Shown here: positions 13,386-13,783 of the stretch, in pieces
Position numbering within the stretch: the stretch's first letter is position 1
Layout of the letters: each line of letters opens with the position of its first letter
NCBI GenBank assembly: GCA_029856295.1
Contig: JAHQWS010000319.1
Coordinates: 1-13,783, forward strand
Length of the DNA: 13,783 nucleotides
Source of the DNA: Promethearchaeia archaeon
Lineage (GTDB): Archaea; Asgardarchaeota; Lokiarchaeia; Sigyniarchaeales; SOKP01
Direction: 5' to 3'
Position numbers and translations under genes: made by a program
The notes under the pieces: model-generated
Told to the model about the DNA's origin: nothing
What the model saw: the letters and a program-made list of their open reading frames with translations, nothing else
Databases searched by the model: none

Positions 13386-13783
13386 TTAATGCTCTATAGG
13401 TTTAAGAGCGCTTTTTAAGGTTTTTCTTCTTTTTTTATCTTTTATTATTAATTCTTTGAACTCTCTGTTATCCTCATCGATAAATTCCCAAAAGAGGTCA
13501 TATATTTCCTCAAGTGACATGTCTTTTCTTATAACAGATTCCCCATTTCTTTTAGGAATTGCATTTAAACCATTGGAATTAAGATTTTTTGGTTTATATT
13601 CAATATAATTCCCTTCCATTATAAGATTCTCAAATAACTCATTTTCAATATTTTTTGAACCTCCTTTTTTGTCCTTATTAATGCTTATATCTTCTATTTT
13701 TTTAGGGCTAACTTCAAAATCTATCTTTTGGTAACCACGAACTTTAAAGTTTCTATCTATGAATGCTTGGAAATGATGATTAC
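13386..13783 (-). CDS. Unrecognised protein, C-terminal part only (enters from right edge)
   Basis: The frame is open from the window edge to a TAA at 13388-13386, giving 131 visible residues with no start. An internal ATG at 13619 would give a 77-residue protein, but the 54 codons before it are uninterrupted and look coding (for example FKVRGYQKIDFEVSPKKIED). No SD is correctly placed for that ATG; an AAAGGAGGT further up codes for Lys-Gly-Gly and is too far away. The visible part is hydrophilic and charged, without membrane segments. It has a Lys/Asn/Glu-rich middle that is probably disordered, an acidic helix-like stretch (LEEIYDLFWEFIDEDNREF), and a basic end (KKRRKTLKSALK). I do not recognise a family. 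It is probably a separate transcription unit from the transporter, given the 159-base gap. Confidence 0.6.
   Translation of the reverse strand, partial: NHHFQAFIDRNFKVRGYQKIDFEVSPKKIEDISINKDKKGGSKNIENELFENLIMEGNYIEYKPKNLNSNGLNAIPKRNGESVIRKDMSLEEIYDLFWEFIDEDNREFKELIIKDKKRRKTLKSALKPIEH

Noticed and set aside
13386..13619. A complete 77-residue small gene starting at ATG 13619
   Set aside because: The frame continues open to the window edge and no SD is properly spaced for this ATG; a truncated longer gene is more likely.
1..13783. CRISPR arrays, tRNA/rRNA genes, insertion sequences, transposases, integration sites
   Set aside because: None seen: no regularly spaced direct repeats, no tRNA-like structure recognised, and no transposase or integrase motifs in any frame.

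Overview
The window looks archaeal and AT-rich. All recognisable genes lie on the minus strand, so they read from high to low coordinates. Strong Shine-Dalgarno (SD) sequences (GGAGGT/GAGGTG), several TTG starts, TATA-type promoters, a longin-like domain and UBC/RWD-like domains point to an archaeon. An Asgard (Lokiarchaeia-like) genome fits best. This is inference: no rRNA or other phylogenetic marker is present, and everything here comes from reading the sequence without searches.

Layout in the direction of transcription. (1) 13783-13386: C-terminal part of an unrecognised gene that enters from the right edge. (2) 13385-13227: intergenic region with a perfect 11-bp inverted repeat and a TATA-like element. 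(3) 13226-3968: a tight six-gene operon. It encodes two ABC-2 type permeases, a canonical ABC ATPase, a protein joining an extracytoplasmic alpha/alpha-toroid (prenyltransferase/terpenoid-cyclase-type repeats) through a membrane helix to a second intact ABC ATPase, a cytoplasmic protein with probable UBC/RWD-like domains and a degenerate ABC ATPase domain, and a longin-like domain protein with four membrane helices. (4) 3915-2953: an M19 (renal) dipeptidase with its own probably leaderless promoter. (5) 2952-2653: 300 bases without a convincing gene. (6) 2652-1: an FAD-linked oxidase (GlcD/VAO type) followed by an HdrD/GlcF-like iron-sulphur protein that runs off the left edge.

The six-gene operon is the notable part. 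The two permeases probably form the pore, and the two intact ATPase domains would power it. The toroid is predicted to sit on the outer face as a substrate- or surface-binding module tethered directly to one ATPase. The dead ATPase domain and the longin-like membrane protein look like regulatory or scaffolding parts. I do not know a described transporter with this composition. Its substrate cannot be read from the sequence.

The oxidase/Fe-S pair resembles GlcD/GlcF- or lactate-dehydrogenase-type systems, with electrons passing from an FAD subunit to a CCG-domain Fe-S subunit. Their substrate is unknown.
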